Below, in pieces: positions 15,416-25,900 of a DNA stretch of 64,000 nucleotides. Under the pieces are notes generated by a model. The model was not told where the DNA came from. It did no database searches and was given only the letters and a program-made list of their open reading frames with translations. A program made the translations under genes and the position numbers. Numbering within the stretch: position 1 is the first letter of the stretch; every line of letters starts with the position of its first letter. The DNA is from Calothrix sp. NIES-4105 (lineage in GTDB: Bacteria; Cyanobacteriota; Cyanobacteriia; Cyanobacteriales; Nostocaceae): the NCBI RefSeq assembly GCF_002368415.1, contig NZ_AP018290.1:62001-126000 (forward strand), in the 5' to 3' direction.

Positions 15416-15901
15416 ATGGTCGGCTTTACATTAAATTTGCCTGTTATTGAAGTTACCAAGGTAAAAATTGTGACTGCCACATCTGTACCATCACTCATAC
15501 AAGCGCGCCAAAATCGACTAGTTCAGTTGATGGAACAGCTGTTGCAAGATGGCTGGACTCAAACTGGGATAGCCGAATTTATTGGCGTAGAGTTTACAAC
15601 GGTGTATCGCTGGGTAAAGGGGAAGACTGTTCCCGAACCTGAGTCTAGGAACTTTGAGAAGTTAGCCCGCTTAAGTGGTGGAACTTCCCAAACGCTGCAA
15701 AAGTACCTAGATGGTGAAATAACTTTATCGGTATATCGTCAAGGTGTTGCTGGTAGGGTGATGACACAGGTAAAAAGGCGCTCCAAACCCTCTAACGAGA
15801 AGATAAAGCAAGAGGTTTTAGCTAAAATTCGCTTGTTAGAACCAGCAGAAATTGCTGAAATTATTTCTGTAACTGCTGCTTTTCTCGCGCAGCAAAGTTA
15901 G
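15416..15901 (+). CDS. Helix-turn-helix regulator
   Basis: The 161-residue protein has an XRE/MerR-like helix-turn-helix at about residues 35-75: LVQLMEQLLQDGWTQTGIAE, then FIGVEFTTVYRWVKGKTVPE. A helical region of unknown partner specificity follows, and a hydrophobic C-terminal helix (EIAEIISVTAAFLAQQ) may dimerise. The first 20 residues look unstructured, and GTG at about 15470 could be an alternative start. It diverges from the gene at 15062 across a region with a perfect palindrome. Transcriptional regulation is inferred from the fold; the target is unknown. Confidence 0.65.
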   Translation: MVGFTLNLPVIEVTKVKIVTATSVPSLIQARQNRLVQLMEQLLQDGWTQTGIAEFIGVEFTTVYRWVKGKTVPEPESRNFEKLARLSGGTSQTLQKYLDGEITLSVYRQGVAGRVMTQVKRRSKPSNEKIKQEVLAKIRLLEPAEIAEIISVTAAFLAQQS

Positions 15902-15953
15902 TCATTGGCAACGGATGAACACGGATGTAACGGATCAGTTGTTAATTAAGACC

Positions 15954-16020
15954 GTAGGGTGCGTGAAAGCGATTACAATCTTCAGTGTAACGAAAAGTTA
16001 AAGTGCTTTCACGCACAACC
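15954..16020. repeat. GTAGGGTGCGTGA-type hairpin element, copy 3
   Basis: GTAGGGTGCGTGAAAGC and GCTTTCACGCACAACC are inverted ends; the interior matches the 10458 copy. It lies directly before the hydrolase gene and contains the GTG at 16003 that would otherwise extend that gene. Confidence 0.75.
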
Positions 16021-16026
16021 AACTTT

Positions 16027-16872
16027 ATGAAACGAGGTAGCATTCTACAAAAAGTTTTAATAGGGAAATTTAGTTGGGCAAGACTTATTCGGTCTACAGT
16101 CCTAGTATATTTACTTTTTGGCGCCTTCGTTTACTTTCGTGCTGATAATCTGATTTTTTTACCCCAGCCATCCAGTTATCAGGATACTAAAGAGATTCTT
16201 AAGCTTATAAGTCCAGACGGTATCACACTTTCTGCTTTGCATCTACCCAATCCTACTGCTAAATATACTATTCTCTATGCTCATGGTAATGCCGAAGACT
16301 TGGGAGATATTAGGCAAACGTTGGAGGAATTGAATAAGTTAGGTTTTAGCGTGTTTGCTTACGATTATCGTGGTTATGGTACAAGTCAGGGTACTCCAAC
16401 AGAGCAAAATGCTTATAAAGATATAGATACTGCCTATAATTATTTAACTCAAGTTTTAAAAGTGGCGCCACAAAATATCATTGTATACGGACGTTCGGTA
16501 GGTGGTGGTTCTGCTGTAGACTTGGCAGCAAGAAAGCCAGTCGCTGGTTTAGTCTTAGAAAGTACTTTTACTTCAACCTTCCGCGTCAAGATTCCTTTTC
16601 CGATTTTACCGTTTGATCGGTTTCCAAATATTGACAAAATTGATGATATTAAATCACCCGTGTTAATTATGCATGGTACAGATGATAATGTTATTCCTTT
16701 TTGGCACAGTCAAAAGCTGTTTGAGAAGGCGCCATCGCCAAAGCTGAATTTGTGGATAGAAGGCGCAGGTCATAATGATTTTACACATGTGGCTGGAAAC
16801 CTTCATGGTAAAGCTTTGCAAGAATTTGTTGGGTTGATTAAAGGTTATAAGAGAAATACGAAAACGAACTAA
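16027..16872 (+). CDS. Alpha/beta hydrolase (BEM46/ABHD13-like)
   Basis: The 281-residue protein (from the ATG at 16027) has an N-terminal hydrophobic anchor (STVLVYLLFGAFVYFRADNL) and a complete hydrolase fold. The oxyanion region is LYAHGNAEDLGD, the nucleophile elbow GRSVGGGSA, the acid is in HGTDDNVIPF, and the catalytic His in GAGHNDF. This is the BEM46-like pattern of membrane-associated serine hydrolases; the substrate is unknown. The frame is open back to GTG at 16003, but those codons lie in a dispersed repeat, so the ATG is preferred. A hairpin at 16901-16937 follows the gene. Probably inner-membrane anchored with the catalytic domain outside or at the surface. Confidence 0.85.
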   Translation: MKRGSILQKVLIGKFSWARLIRSTVLVYLLFGAFVYFRADNLIFLPQPSSYQDTKEILKLISPDGITLSALHLPNPTAKYTILYAHGNAEDLGDIRQTLEELNKLGFSVFAYDYRGYGTSQGTPTEQNAYKDIDTAYNYLTQVLKVAPQNIIVYGRSVGGGSAVDLAARKPVAGLVLESTFTSTFRVKIPFPILPFDRFPNIDKIDDIKSPVLIMHGTDDNVIPFWHSQKLFEKAPSPKLNLWIEGAGHNDFTHVAGNLHGKALQEFVGLIKGYKRNTKTN

Positions 16873-16900
16873 TACTCCATGTCATTAATTTTGGTAGGTT

Positions 16901-16937
16901 TAAGATTCCCGACTTCTTTAAGAAGTCGAGAATCTTA
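16901..16937. repeat. Hairpin with AAGAAGTCG arms, possible terminator
   Basis: TAAGATTCCCGACTTCTT and AAGAAGTCGAGAATCTTA form an 18-pair stem with one mismatch and no loop. It is preceded by the repeat word GTCATTAATTTTGG. A matching half (AAGAAGTCGGGAATCTTAA) sits after the kinase gene near 34890. Confidence 0.7.
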
Positions 16938-17134
16938 AACAACCTGACACATTAGGAGATTAGAGCTTGCGAGTGCGATGGCGCCTGTCTACCAATTAAT
17001 AGAAGTTGAACCTTTGTGAAATGTAACTTGAAGCTGAGTACTATCTCTGACCGATGGCTGATTATGTCGCAATCAAAACTTTGTAACCTTTATTTATGGA
17101 TTGCAACAAATATCAATCGTTGAGGAATTTGAAC

Positions 17135-17437
17135 GTGAAACGCTCTAATGTATCTAAATTTTTGGGAACCAGTTTGTTAGTTGCTAGTTTGGTTACTTTA
17201 CCTGCTACTATGCGCGCTTCGGCTCAAACTGGTACAACTAACACAACTACTACAACTGAACGCACTGTTGTGAATGATGCAGACCGTGCTACTGATAATA
17301 ATTTTGATGATGGTGACTGGGGATTGATGGGTTTACTTGGTTTATTTGGTTTACTTGGTCGTAGAAGTCGGAAACATGTTGAAACTACAGCGTATGACCG
17401 GGATGCTGTTGGTACTGGTGGTACTCGTGTTCGCTAA
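17135..17437 (+). CDS. WGxxGxxG-CTERM domain protein
   Basis: This small exported protein ends with the WGxxGxxG tag (DWGLMGLLGLFGLLGRRSRK), a Trp-Gly motif, hydrophobic helix and basic cluster recognised as a C-terminal sorting signal in cyanobacteria. A signal peptide covers about residues 4-30 (FLGTSLLVASLVTLPATM, ending RASA). The frame is open from ATG 17096, but a good GAGGA site lies eight bases before the GTG at 17135, which begins the usual KRSNVSKFLG opening. I therefore choose GTG, giving 100 residues. The mature part is a Thr-rich, acidic linker. Function unknown; membrane anchoring inferred. Confidence 0.8.
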   Translation: MKRSNVSKFLGTSLLVASLVTLPATMRASAQTGTTNTTTTTERTVVNDADRATDNNFDDGDWGLMGLLGLFGLLGRRSRKHVETTAYDRDAVGTGGTRVR

Positions 17438-17455
17438 TTGCAAAATATATTTGGA

Positions 17456-17477
17456 GAGACGTTATATGTAACGTCTC
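17456..17477. terminator. GAGACG/CGTCTC hairpin, likely bidirectional terminator
   Basis: GAGACGTTA and TAACGTCTC pair around ATGT-like bases, and a T-rich tail (CTACATTTGTTTTT) follows. It lies between the convergent genes at 17437 and 17489. It belongs to a dispersed family (32626, 35807, 60392) always followed by CTACA or TACA. Confidence 0.55.
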
Positions 17478-17488
17478 TACATTTGTTT

Positions 17489-20245
17489 TTACCTATTTAC
17501 GGCGCCACGAACTAGAATAACTGTGCTTTCTACTCCGGATGCTATTGCTTCGGGGATATTCCCATTTATTGCTTGCTGTAATAATCCTTCGCGCGAGGCA
17601 CCTATTATTACTACGTCATAGTGTTCTTTGTTTGCTAGCTTAATAACCCCTTCACTAACGGAGTCTGATTTTATCGGTTCTGCAACGACCGTACTATGAA
17701 GTTTTCGGTTACGGATAAGTTGACGAATTGCTTCTTCTAATACCTTCATGTCTGGCTTATCTTCGCTTGTTTTGAAAACTCTGGTTAAACGGATTTTTGA
17801 GCTTTCACCTAATGTTACCAACGCAGGTAATAATTTTATTGCTAGCCAAGCGTTTGGCCCTCCTGCCATTGGTACTAACCAATTGTTAAATTTAAGTTCG
17901 GGTGTATGAGGCGTTGGTAATATTGATGAATTTGAACTAAATACTGGCGGTTTTCCTGTTTTTACATACTCTCGTATCGATGCTGAGATGAGTTTTGATT
18001 TTAAACTCTTCGGTTGATATTCTTTGCTTACCCCAAGTTTTACAACTACTACCTCACAACTTGCTTGTCTGATTACTGTATCTACTACGTTACCAAATAT
18101 ACGTCCTGGTGTGGATGTACTGCCTTTCCATCCCATTAAAACAATGTCAATATGACGTTCATTTACTGTTTCTAAAATAGATTGAGAAACATCGTGGGCT
18201 ACGCGAATTTGTGTGTGAATCGGAATTTTTGATTTTTTGCCTAATGCTTCAACTTGACGCAGTAAACGTCTATTTTTTGTTGTACGAACTTCGCTTTCTG
18301 AAGGTGAACTATAACGAGGAACGATTATAGTTTGTACACATTCTATTTCATAGTGTCGGTCGCGCGCTATAGCTAGTGCCATTTTAATTAATGTTGCGGC
18401 AGTTTCTGGATTTGCAATTGGTAGCAATAATCTTCCTCTCCCTACACTAGCGGAACGTGTTTGATACACTACGTAAGATGGTTCGGGTGTAGGGCCTGTT
18501 TGGGGGTTTTTACAGTTGAGGTGGTCTGCTTCTGCCCGAATTATATCCGCGCGCGTGATTATTCCAATTAGTCGGCGCCCTTCTACAACTGGCAGTCTAC
18601 TAATTTGATAGCGGTCGAGTAAATACAGTACATCGCCTAAACTGTGCTTAGGTGTCACTGATACTGGTTGCGGTGTCATTATTTCACGTAATGCTTGCTC
18701 TTGCGATAAATTAAACTCACGCACTTTTAGTAAATCTGTTTGCGTTACAATTCCTACTAGCTTTGATTCTTCAACTACTGGAAATCCTCGATGATGCGAC
18801 CGCGAAAATGCTTGCGTTGCTTCTTCTATCGTTATACTTGCATCTAGCGATTCAACCCGACTTTGCATTACTTCTCTTGCTGTTAATCTTGTTAGTACTC
18901 CTTCTGGCGCCTTGGTTTTTTCTATATTTATACCGTTTAATTTCAAAAGCTTGTCGTAAAGTGACCCAGGCACTAATTTATCGGCCACAAGATATGATGT
19001 GACTGAACAAATCATCAACGGTAGTACTAAAGTAAAATTGGTTGTCATTTCAAAAACGATTACGATGGCTGTTATTGGAACCTTAGAAACACCGCTAAAA
19101 AATGCCCCCATCCCAGCCAAGGCAAACGTTGTAATTGAACTTGCCCCCAGTAAATAATATTGACATGCCCCAATTAAATGTCCTAAACATGACCCTAATA
19201 TCAAACTTGGTGCAAATAACCCACCTGGGGCGCCTGAACCAAATGCCACCAAGGTAAGAATAAACTGCGCTACAAATACAAGCAAAGCTAATGGTGCATT
19301 TGGTAAAGTTGGTTCATTTATTTCATTGGCTCTGATTATAAATTCGCGTAAACCTGTATTATCACGAAATGATTCTGGTAGTATTGCTATTACAATTCCC
19401 GAAAATAATCCTGCTAACGCTACACGCAAAGGTAAACTCAAATGAAATCTACGGTATAGTTTAATACTATGAACTAAGCCTCGATTAAAAAATCCCGCGA
19501 AAACACCTGCGAAAATACCTAAAATTAGGTAAAAAGGAATATCTATAAGAGCAAAACTACTTAAATGATTTGCATTACTTGCAGCTTGGAGGTCAAGTTG
19601 TAAAGTGCCACCACCTAATAACCTCGAAACAACTCCACCGATAAATGAGGCGATGATAGCGGTTCCGAGTGTGATCCCAGATAAATCTTGGAGTAATTCT
19701 TCTACTATAAATAATACTCCAGCAATTGGGGCGTTGAATGCTGCTGCTAGTCCTGCTCCTGCACCTGCTGCGATCATTTGGCGCCGATGGTCGGGTGAAG
19801 TAGGAACTAAGCGACTTAGTGCTGCGGCAAGTCCGGCGCCAACTTGAACTGTTGGACCTTGGCGTCCTAGTGTTAAGCCTGAACCAATAGCGAGTAGGGC
19901 GCTAACTAGCTTTACACATGCTACCCGCAATGACAGTTTAACTGGTACATTGGCAAGTGATGCTTTAACTTGCGGAATTCCACTTCCCGATGCTTCAGGC
20001 GCCAATCTTTCGACAAGCAAACCTGCTATAAATCCAAATCCGGCGCCGACTAATGGAAGTGCTATCCAAGCTGGTAACAAGTGCGATGTGTGAACTCGCC
20101 ATGTTCCTAAAGCACCCGAACCTAATTTCAACAGTACCGCAGATAGAGCAGCAACCAATCCAATCAGCGAAGCTTCGGCTATCGCTAAACCTCTTCTAGG
20201 CTGCAATAAATTGCGAAACCGTTGAGGAAGAACCGGGGAAGCCAT
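17489..20245 (-). CDS. ClC-type chloride channel/antiporter with CBS pair and two USP domains
   Basis: The 918-residue inner-membrane protein has a ClC transport core (about residues 20-430), two CBS domains (about 455-575; CBS pairs commonly bind adenine nucleotides), and two universal-stress-protein-like domains (about 600-735 and 775-915). Selectivity motifs are present: GSGIP at 87-91, GRQGP at 127-131, and GSGAPGGLFAPSLIL. The usual gating glutamate of the second motif (GxEGP) is Gln129, while the internal proton glutamate region (LFIVEELLQ) is kept. This could favour channel-like or uncoupled chloride movement. It appears monocistronic, with the TldE gene upstream about 110 bases away. 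Regulation by nucleotides or stress is inferred from the added domains. Confidence 0.9.
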   Translation of the reverse strand: MASPVLPQRFRNLLQPRRGLAIAEASLIGLVAALSAVLLKLGSGALGTWRVHTSHLLPAWIALPLVGAGFGFIAGLLVERLAPEASGSGIPQVKASLANVPVKLSLRVACVKLVSALLAIGSGLTLGRQGPTVQVGAGLAAALSRLVPTSPDHRRQMIAAGAGAGLAAAFNAPIAGVLFIVEELLQDLSGITLGTAIIASFIGGVVSRLLGGGTLQLDLQAASNANHLSSFALIDIPFYLILGIFAGVFAGFFNRGLVHSIKLYRRFHLSLPLRVALAGLFSGIVIAILPESFRDNTGLREFIIRANEINEPTLPNAPLALLVFVAQFILTLVAFGSGAPGGLFAPSLILGSCLGHLIGACQYYLLGASSITTFALAGMGAFFSGVSKVPITAIVIVFEMTTNFTLVLPLMICSVTSYLVADKLVPGSLYDKLLKLNGINIEKTKAPEGVLTRLTAREVMQSRVESLDASITIEEATQAFSRSHHRGFPVVEESKLVGIVTQTDLLKVREFNLSQEQALREIMTPQPVSVTPKHSLGDVLYLLDRYQISRLPVVEGRRLIGIITRADIIRAEADHLNCKNPQTGPTPEPSYVVYQTRSASVGRGRLLLPIANPETAATLIKMALAIARDRHYEIECVQTIIVPRYSSPSESEVRTTKNRRLLRQVEALGKKSKIPIHTQIRVAHDVSQSILETVNERHIDIVLMGWKGSTSTPGRIFGNVVDTVIRQASCEVVVVKLGVSKEYQPKSLKSKLISASIREYVKTGKPPVFSSNSSILPTPHTPELKFNNWLVPMAGGPNAWLAIKLLPALVTLGESSKIRLTRVFKTSEDKPDMKVLEEAIRQLIRNRKLHSTVVAEPIKSDSVSEGVIKLANKEHYDVVIIGASREGLLQQAINGNIPEAIASGVESTVILVRGAVNR

Positions 20246-20358
20246 AAAGTTTTTTGGTTAAAGGAAAAAGGAAAAGATAATTAAGTAATGTGTAAATGAT
20301 AGTTTTTTTTTAGCTAATTATGCTACCTAAGCGCCGCCGACATAAGATTAAAAAATAG

Positions 20359-21675
20359 CTAATCATTGTTAACTTTAGTCGTAACTGACAATCCTTCCAC
20401 AATCAAAGAAGGTGTATAACATGAACCGTTCCAATCCGCATCATTACCTAAAGCAACAAGTTGTTTTAGGGCTGTGTAAACATTACCTGCTACCATCGTA
20501 TCTTTAATTCGACCTATAACTTCACCATTTTGAACGTGGTAGCCTAAATCAATGTTGACAGAAAAATCACCGGATAAACCGCTGCTGCCTCCGAGCATTT
20601 GGTCTACAATTAAACCAGAGTCTAACTGAGTAATCAATTTTTGTAAGGATATCGTTCCTGGGCCAATTAAGAAGTTAAATAAACCCGGAGTCGGGTAACT
20701 GCTCAAAGTTGGACGAAAGCCATTACCTGTAGTGTTTATACCTAAATGGCGCCCAGTCGCACGGTCACTATAAAAATTTTGTAAAATACCATTTTCAATA
20801 AATACTCTTCGCTGTGTTGGTGTACCTTCATCATCGAATGGACAACTATATGGGCCAGCTAATGGGTCTTGATATATAGTTAAATGAGCATCCATTACTG
20901 GTTGACCAATTCGAGAAGCCCACGGTGAAGCTTTCTCTAAAACACGTTTACCATTGAGTGCAGCTTGTACGGTACCCCATAGCATATCTGCTGCTTTCGA
21001 TGTAAACAAAATAGGTACTCGTCCACTTGGTAACGTTACATTTTCTTTTGCCCAATCTAATCTTTGTATAATTTGCTGCGCTACTTTCTCTGGGTGTAAG
21101 CTATCACGATTGGTTTGACCATCAGAAACGCTTAAAAAGTCTTCGCCTCGTACCCACTCACCCGAAAGATAACATGAGAGTGTAGTATCGGTATAGCAAC
21201 AATCTAAACCTTCAGTATTTACAATACGAGTTGTTTCAGCGTCGCATTCCCAATCACCATTACACAAAACTTCAGGATAAGCATCACGAATAATCGCAAT
21301 AGCTTCTTTCCCCCAATCTACTAGTACAGATAAAGGTACTGATGAACCGACATCTCCGAAAACAGGTTCTTCTACTTGTGCTAACTCTACAAGTTCGGAT
21401 GAATTAAGTAGCGATGAAGCAAGCGCGCGTTCTACCATTGCTTTTGGGTCAACCGAACCGTATGCGACAGTTAGTCCTGGACAACCATTGCGCCATAACC
21501 GTAAAACAGTAGCTTCTGCTTGACTTGTTTCTATTTGCTTGAGTCGGTTTGCTTCAAAAAATACTGGTCGAGATAAAGACTGTGACTGATATACCTCAGC
21601 ATCCGATGCTCCTGACTTGATGGCAAGTTCCAAAAGTTCTTCAGGAAGAGGTAATAGTGGAAATTTATAAGGCAT
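20359..21675 (-). CDS. TldE/PmbA-like subunit of the TldD/TldE protease
   Basis: The 438-residue protein matches the TldD/PmbA family: GASDAEVYQSQSLSRPVFFEAN near the start, GRVPILFTSKAADMLWGT in the middle, FDDEGTPTQRRVFIENGILQ, and SSGLSGDFSVNIDLGYHVQN at the end. The HExxxH metal motif of TldD is absent, so this is the TldE/PmbA-type partner. In Escherichia coli that partner forms a heterodimeric zinc protease acting on peptide natural products and CcdA; cytosolic. No TldD gene is in the window. Genes on either side on the same strand (Tab2, ClC) are separated by more than 100 bases, so it is probably its own unit. Confidence 0.85.
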   Translation of the reverse strand: MPYKFPLLPLPEELLELAIKSGASDAEVYQSQSLSRPVFFEANRLKQIETSQAEATVLRLWRNGCPGLTVAYGSVDPKAMVERALASSLLNSSELVELAQVEEPVFGDVGSSVPLSVLVDWGKEAIAIIRDAYPEVLCNGDWECDAETTRIVNTEGLDCCYTDTTLSCYLSGEWVRGEDFLSVSDGQTNRDSLHPEKVAQQIIQRLDWAKENVTLPSGRVPILFTSKAADMLWGTVQAALNGKRVLEKASPWASRIGQPVMDAHLTIYQDPLAGPYSCPFDDEGTPTQRRVFIENGILQNFYSDRATGRHLGINTTGNGFRPTLSSYPTPGLFNFLIGPGTISLQKLITQLDSGLIVDQMLGGSSGLSGDFSVNIDLGYHVQNGEVIGRIKDTMVAGNVYTALKQLVALGNDADWNGSCYTPSLIVEGLSVTTKVNND

Positions 21676-21679
21676 AATC

Positions 21680-21795
21680 AGTGCTGAGTATTGAGTGCTG
21701 AGTAATGAGTGCTGAGTGCTAAGTAGGGAAAGTCACTTCTAACTCCGCGCCTTTGCGCCTCTTCACTTTACTCAACACTCAGCACTCAGCACTTT
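21680..21795. repeat. GAGTGCTGAGT repeats forming a hairpin
   Basis: Upstream of the TldE gene, the word GTGCTGAGT occurs about four times with small variations (21682-21720). Its reverse complement (ACTCAGCACTCAGCAC) follows at about 21777-21795. The same word occurs in the 5' part of the prolyl oligopeptidase ORF (CAGCACTCAGCACT, about 7570). Confidence 0.65.
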
Positions 21796-21811
21796 CTACT
21801 CTTAAATCACT

Positions 21812-22675
21812 TTACGGCAGAACGACCTCTTGCAAAAGCCAAAATCCTGCAAAAGATTCTGATTCAGGACTTGACTGGACACCAATAAAATGCACACCCG
21901 AAGCTTTTTGTTTTGCTTGTTCAAATAAAGAAGCTTCGGTTCGCATTTGTGGAGTGCGAGTGCTTGCTAATACCCAACTTTCAGTGGCGCCTGTTTCTAG
22001 TACTAGTCTTCCGTTCAAACTGGGGTCAAATCTTAGGTTTGCTAATTCTAAACCTGACATCCAAGCTGATAAAGGTAGTGCCCGTCCTGAAAATAGTAAG
22101 ATACCTGGAATTTTTGCAGAATCTTCAATCCCCATCATAGATAAAGGAAATGCTTCTCCAAAACCAATATCCCATTCGGACATTTCAGTAAAATCACTTG
22201 CATTTAATGTTACAAATCCCCATTTTTCACTTTCTAATGCATCGGGTAAACGCTGCGGTAAAGGAGCATCTAGACGTACTGATGGATTAGTGCCTCCTTG
22301 ATATCCGGGTTCATTTGGATACACTTCTTCCATTCGTTGCTCAAGCCATTTATGTAATATTAATATACGCCGACTTGGTTGTACCGGAATTCCTGCATCA
22401 GTACAGGCTTTGGTTATCATATTATTCATTTGGCGCCGGAAGAAGCGAATGCGAACTGGTGGTGATGGTGCTTTTTCGACTGCTTCATTAATTGCTGTCC
22501 GTAACCACCCCGAATTAACCTGGGTACTGGGGCAATATTTCGTGAAACGGAACAAAGAGTCAGGGTTTACGCTCTTCACCGTAGGACTCTCACAAATCAA
22601 CACTTCCCATACTTTTTTCTGGTTCTCATCCAAAATCGGACGCGAGTAAAAATCTAGTTCCCAGATACTGCCCAT
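21812..22675 (-). CDS. Tab2/Atab2 family RNA-binding protein (DUF1092)
   Basis: The 287-residue protein begins WELDFYSRPILDENQKKVWE, the hallmark of the cyanobacterial and chloroplast Tab2 family. Conserved blocks follow: PPVRIRFFRRQMNNMITKAC, WGFVTLNASDF and the end FAGFWLLQEVVLP. In algae and plants Tab2 binds psaB mRNA and is needed for photosystem I translation; the cyanobacterial role is assumed to be similar but is less studied. The family is essentially restricted to oxygenic phototrophs and is good evidence for the organism. Cytosolic, full length, monocistronic. Confidence 0.9.
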   Translation of the reverse strand: MGSIWELDFYSRPILDENQKKVWEVLICESPTVKSVNPDSLFRFTKYCPSTQVNSGWLRTAINEAVEKAPSPPVRIRFFRRQMNNMITKACTDAGIPVQPSRRILILHKWLEQRMEEVYPNEPGYQGGTNPSVRLDAPLPQRLPDALESEKWGFVTLNASDFTEMSEWDIGFGEAFPLSMMGIEDSAKIPGILLFSGRALPLSAWMSGLELANLRFDPSLNGRLVLETGATESWVLASTRTPQMRTEASLFEQAKQKASGVHFIGVQSSPESESFAGFWLLQEVVLP

Positions 22676-22953
22676 GCTATCCCATCATTCCTAAGCTATA
22701 TTTCTTATATTTCCTATGATACGAAATAACCTGGCAACGGATGATCAACGAATGCAATGGATAATTAGTTGGTAAGGTGCGTGAAAGCTTGAAAAATATA
22801 AAACCAAAATGAACAATCATCTAGCTAAAACCTACCATCACCCGTGCGCTGTGGCGCCTATCATAAAGGGATGTAACGGATATTTGCCAAATATCTATTC
22901 ACAGTAATTATATTTGGGGAATCCTAAGCACAGAGTGTAGATGGAGAAGGGTG

Positions 22954-25900
22954 ATGAAAGTTACTTCTGTGTGCTTGGGTTGGGTTGGTGGTATTTTGGT
23001 TAGTGGGATGGTGTTACCTGTAATGGCTCAGGTGACTTCTGATGGTACTACTAATACTGTTGTAAATCAAAGTGGTAATGATTTTACTGTTCTTAATGGT
23101 GTTGATAAGGGTAATAATTTATTTCACAGTTTCAGTAATTTCTCTATACCAACTAATGGGTCGGCTACGTTTGATTTAGTTAGTACGCCCAATATTACTA
23201 CTATATTTAGTCGGGTTACTGGTGGAAATGTTTCTAGTATTGATGGGTTGATTCGCACGGTTAATAATAGTAGCCCGGTAAGTTTGTTTTTGATGAATCC
23301 TAGCGGTATTATATTTGGGCAAAATGCTAGTCTTAATATTGGTGGGTCGTTTGTTGGCACAACGGCAAATAGTATTAAGTTTGCGGATGGCACCGAGTTT
23401 AGTGCTACGAATATAACTGCTCAACCTTTATTAACTGTGAGTGTTCCGATTGGGTTGCAGATGGGTCAAAATCCTGGAACGATTACACATCAAGCTACTA
23501 ACTTTGCAGTTCAGCCAAGATTGAGGTTAAGTTTAATAGGTGGAGATGTTTCTGTTGAAGGTGGCAGACTGATTGCTCCTTCTGGACGGATTGAAGTGGG
23601 TAGTGTTGGCGCCAATGGAACGGTCAATTTGGGTGCAGGTGGAGTGGTGAGCTATCCTGCTAGTCAACCGATGCAGAATATTCAATTCAGTAAAGCTGCT
23701 GTAATTACTACGAGTGGGGCGCCTGGTGGCAGTATTCAAGTTCAAGGCAGACAGGTTTTAATGCGTGAAGCATCAAGCATTGTCTCTAATAATAATAGTG
23801 GAGAAAATAACGGTGGTGGTATTTACATTAATGCTACTGAGCTATTAGAGTTAACAGGGACGACATCAACAGAAGATGCTGCAACTAATATTACTGCTAG
23901 AGTTAGAGCGGGAACTGGGCAGGGTAGTCAGATTGATATTGTCACTCCCCAACTTAAAATCAGTGATGGCGCCCAAATTGTCAGTCGTACCGAAGCAGCA
24001 GGTAATGCAGGCAACATTACTATTCAGTCCAATGATATTGAAGCGATTGGAGAATCATCTCCGGAAGGTAATTTTCCTAGTGGTATTATTTCCCGTACTG
24101 AAGCAACTGCAACGGGACGCGGTGGTGATGTGACTATTACTGCTCAAAAGGTGCAACTTCTAAACGGCGCCGAATTTAGGGCATCTAGTCGAGGCAATGG
24201 AAACGCTGGAAATTTTACGGTCAAGGCACGTGAATTGACTACTAATAGTGTGGGTATCACTCTGAACTATACAGGAATTTCTACTAGTAGCCGTGGAGGA
24301 AGTGGGCAAGGGGGAGATATTTTACTAGAAGTTGATACCCTGAAGATATTGGGTGGTTCTGCGATTAGGACGGGGACTGGCGGTTCTGGGCGTGCTGGGA
24401 ACATGACGATTCGCGCCAAAGCTGTCACATTACAAGGAGAAGATGCTGATGAATATACTGCTCAACTTTTTACGCAGGCTGAATCTGCTACTACTACAGG
24501 CAATGCTGGCAATATCCAAATTGATACAGAGAAATTAAGTGTTTTAGACGGTGCCAAAATCTATACCAATACTTCTGGTTCTGGTAATGCGGGTAATTTG
24601 CTGATTAATGCCCGCGAAGTAGAAATTTTGGGTACAAATAAAGCTTTGCGCCTACCATCGACAATACAGACGGCTGCTTTAGACACTAGTACTGGACAAG
24701 GGGGGCAGCTAACGATCAATGCTGAACGTTTAAGAGTGGCTCAGGGGGGACAAGTGACAAGCACAACCATCGGATCGGGAAATGCCGGAAACATTGCTCT
24801 AAACGGTCAATCAATCGATGTTACGGGAATATCTCTTGGGGGATATTTGGTATCGGGAATATATGCAACAAACACTGGTAGCTCCGCCCAAAATAAACTT
24901 GGACAGGAATTCAAATCGAATGGCAATGGTGGTGTGATTACTATCCGCACGGATAAATTGCGAGTGTCTGACGGAGCTAGTGTGAGGAGTTCTACTAGCA
25001 GTGCAGGAAGTGCTGGGAATATCAATGTTATAGCAAAAACAGTAGAAGTTACTGGCAGTGGTCTTTTCACTCCCAACAATGTTGAACTTCCTAGCGCATT
25101 GAGTGCGAATGTTGAGCTTGATGCATCAGGGCAAGGTGGGCAAGTTCACCTAATAACGGATCAGTTACGTCTTGCCGCAGGTGGTCAGATTAGTTCTTCT
25201 ACCAACGGTTCGGGGAATGCTGGAAATGTCAATATTCGGGCAAGTCAGATTGAGCTTGTTGGTAAATCAACTAGTGGGAGGTTAGTTAGTGGGTTATTTG
25301 CTAATGCTACTCAAGGTACTGGCAATGGTGGAGATATACGATTGATAACAAATGATTTGGCGATTGTAGACCAAGCAACAATTAATGTCAGCAATTTCGA
25401 TACGCGCTTCCCGAATATGGCGCCAGGTAAAGGAGCAGCAGGTGAGGTTAATATTACTGCAAAAACAGTTCGACTTAATAATGCTAGTTCAATAATTGTG
25501 GACAGCTTAGATAGTAATCGCGGTAATATAATGCTTGAGTCTGATTTATTGCTGATGCGTTGGGATAGCTTGATTAGTGCAACAGCTAGAGGTCGCAGTA
25601 ATGGAGGCAATATTAAGCTAGATGTTCCTTTGATTGCAGGATTTGAGAATAGTGACATTATTGCCAATGCAGTGCAAGGTCGTGGTGGCAATATTGCAAT
25701 TACAACGCAAGGTATATTCGGGTTGAAATATCAAGAGCGCCTGACTCCAAAACCGGATATTACTGCGAGTTCTGAATTTGGCATCAACGGTACAGTAAAT
25801 ATCAATAATTTTGGAGTTAACCCTGCTTCTGGTTTAGTTGAATTACCTGTAGAATTAACAGACCCTTCTCGGCAAATAGCTACAGGTTGTTTGAATAATA

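Noticed and set aside
16003-16026. GTG start extending the alpha/beta hydrolase by eight residues
   Set aside because: These codons lie in the GTAGGGTGCGTGA-type repeat; ATG 16027 is more natural.
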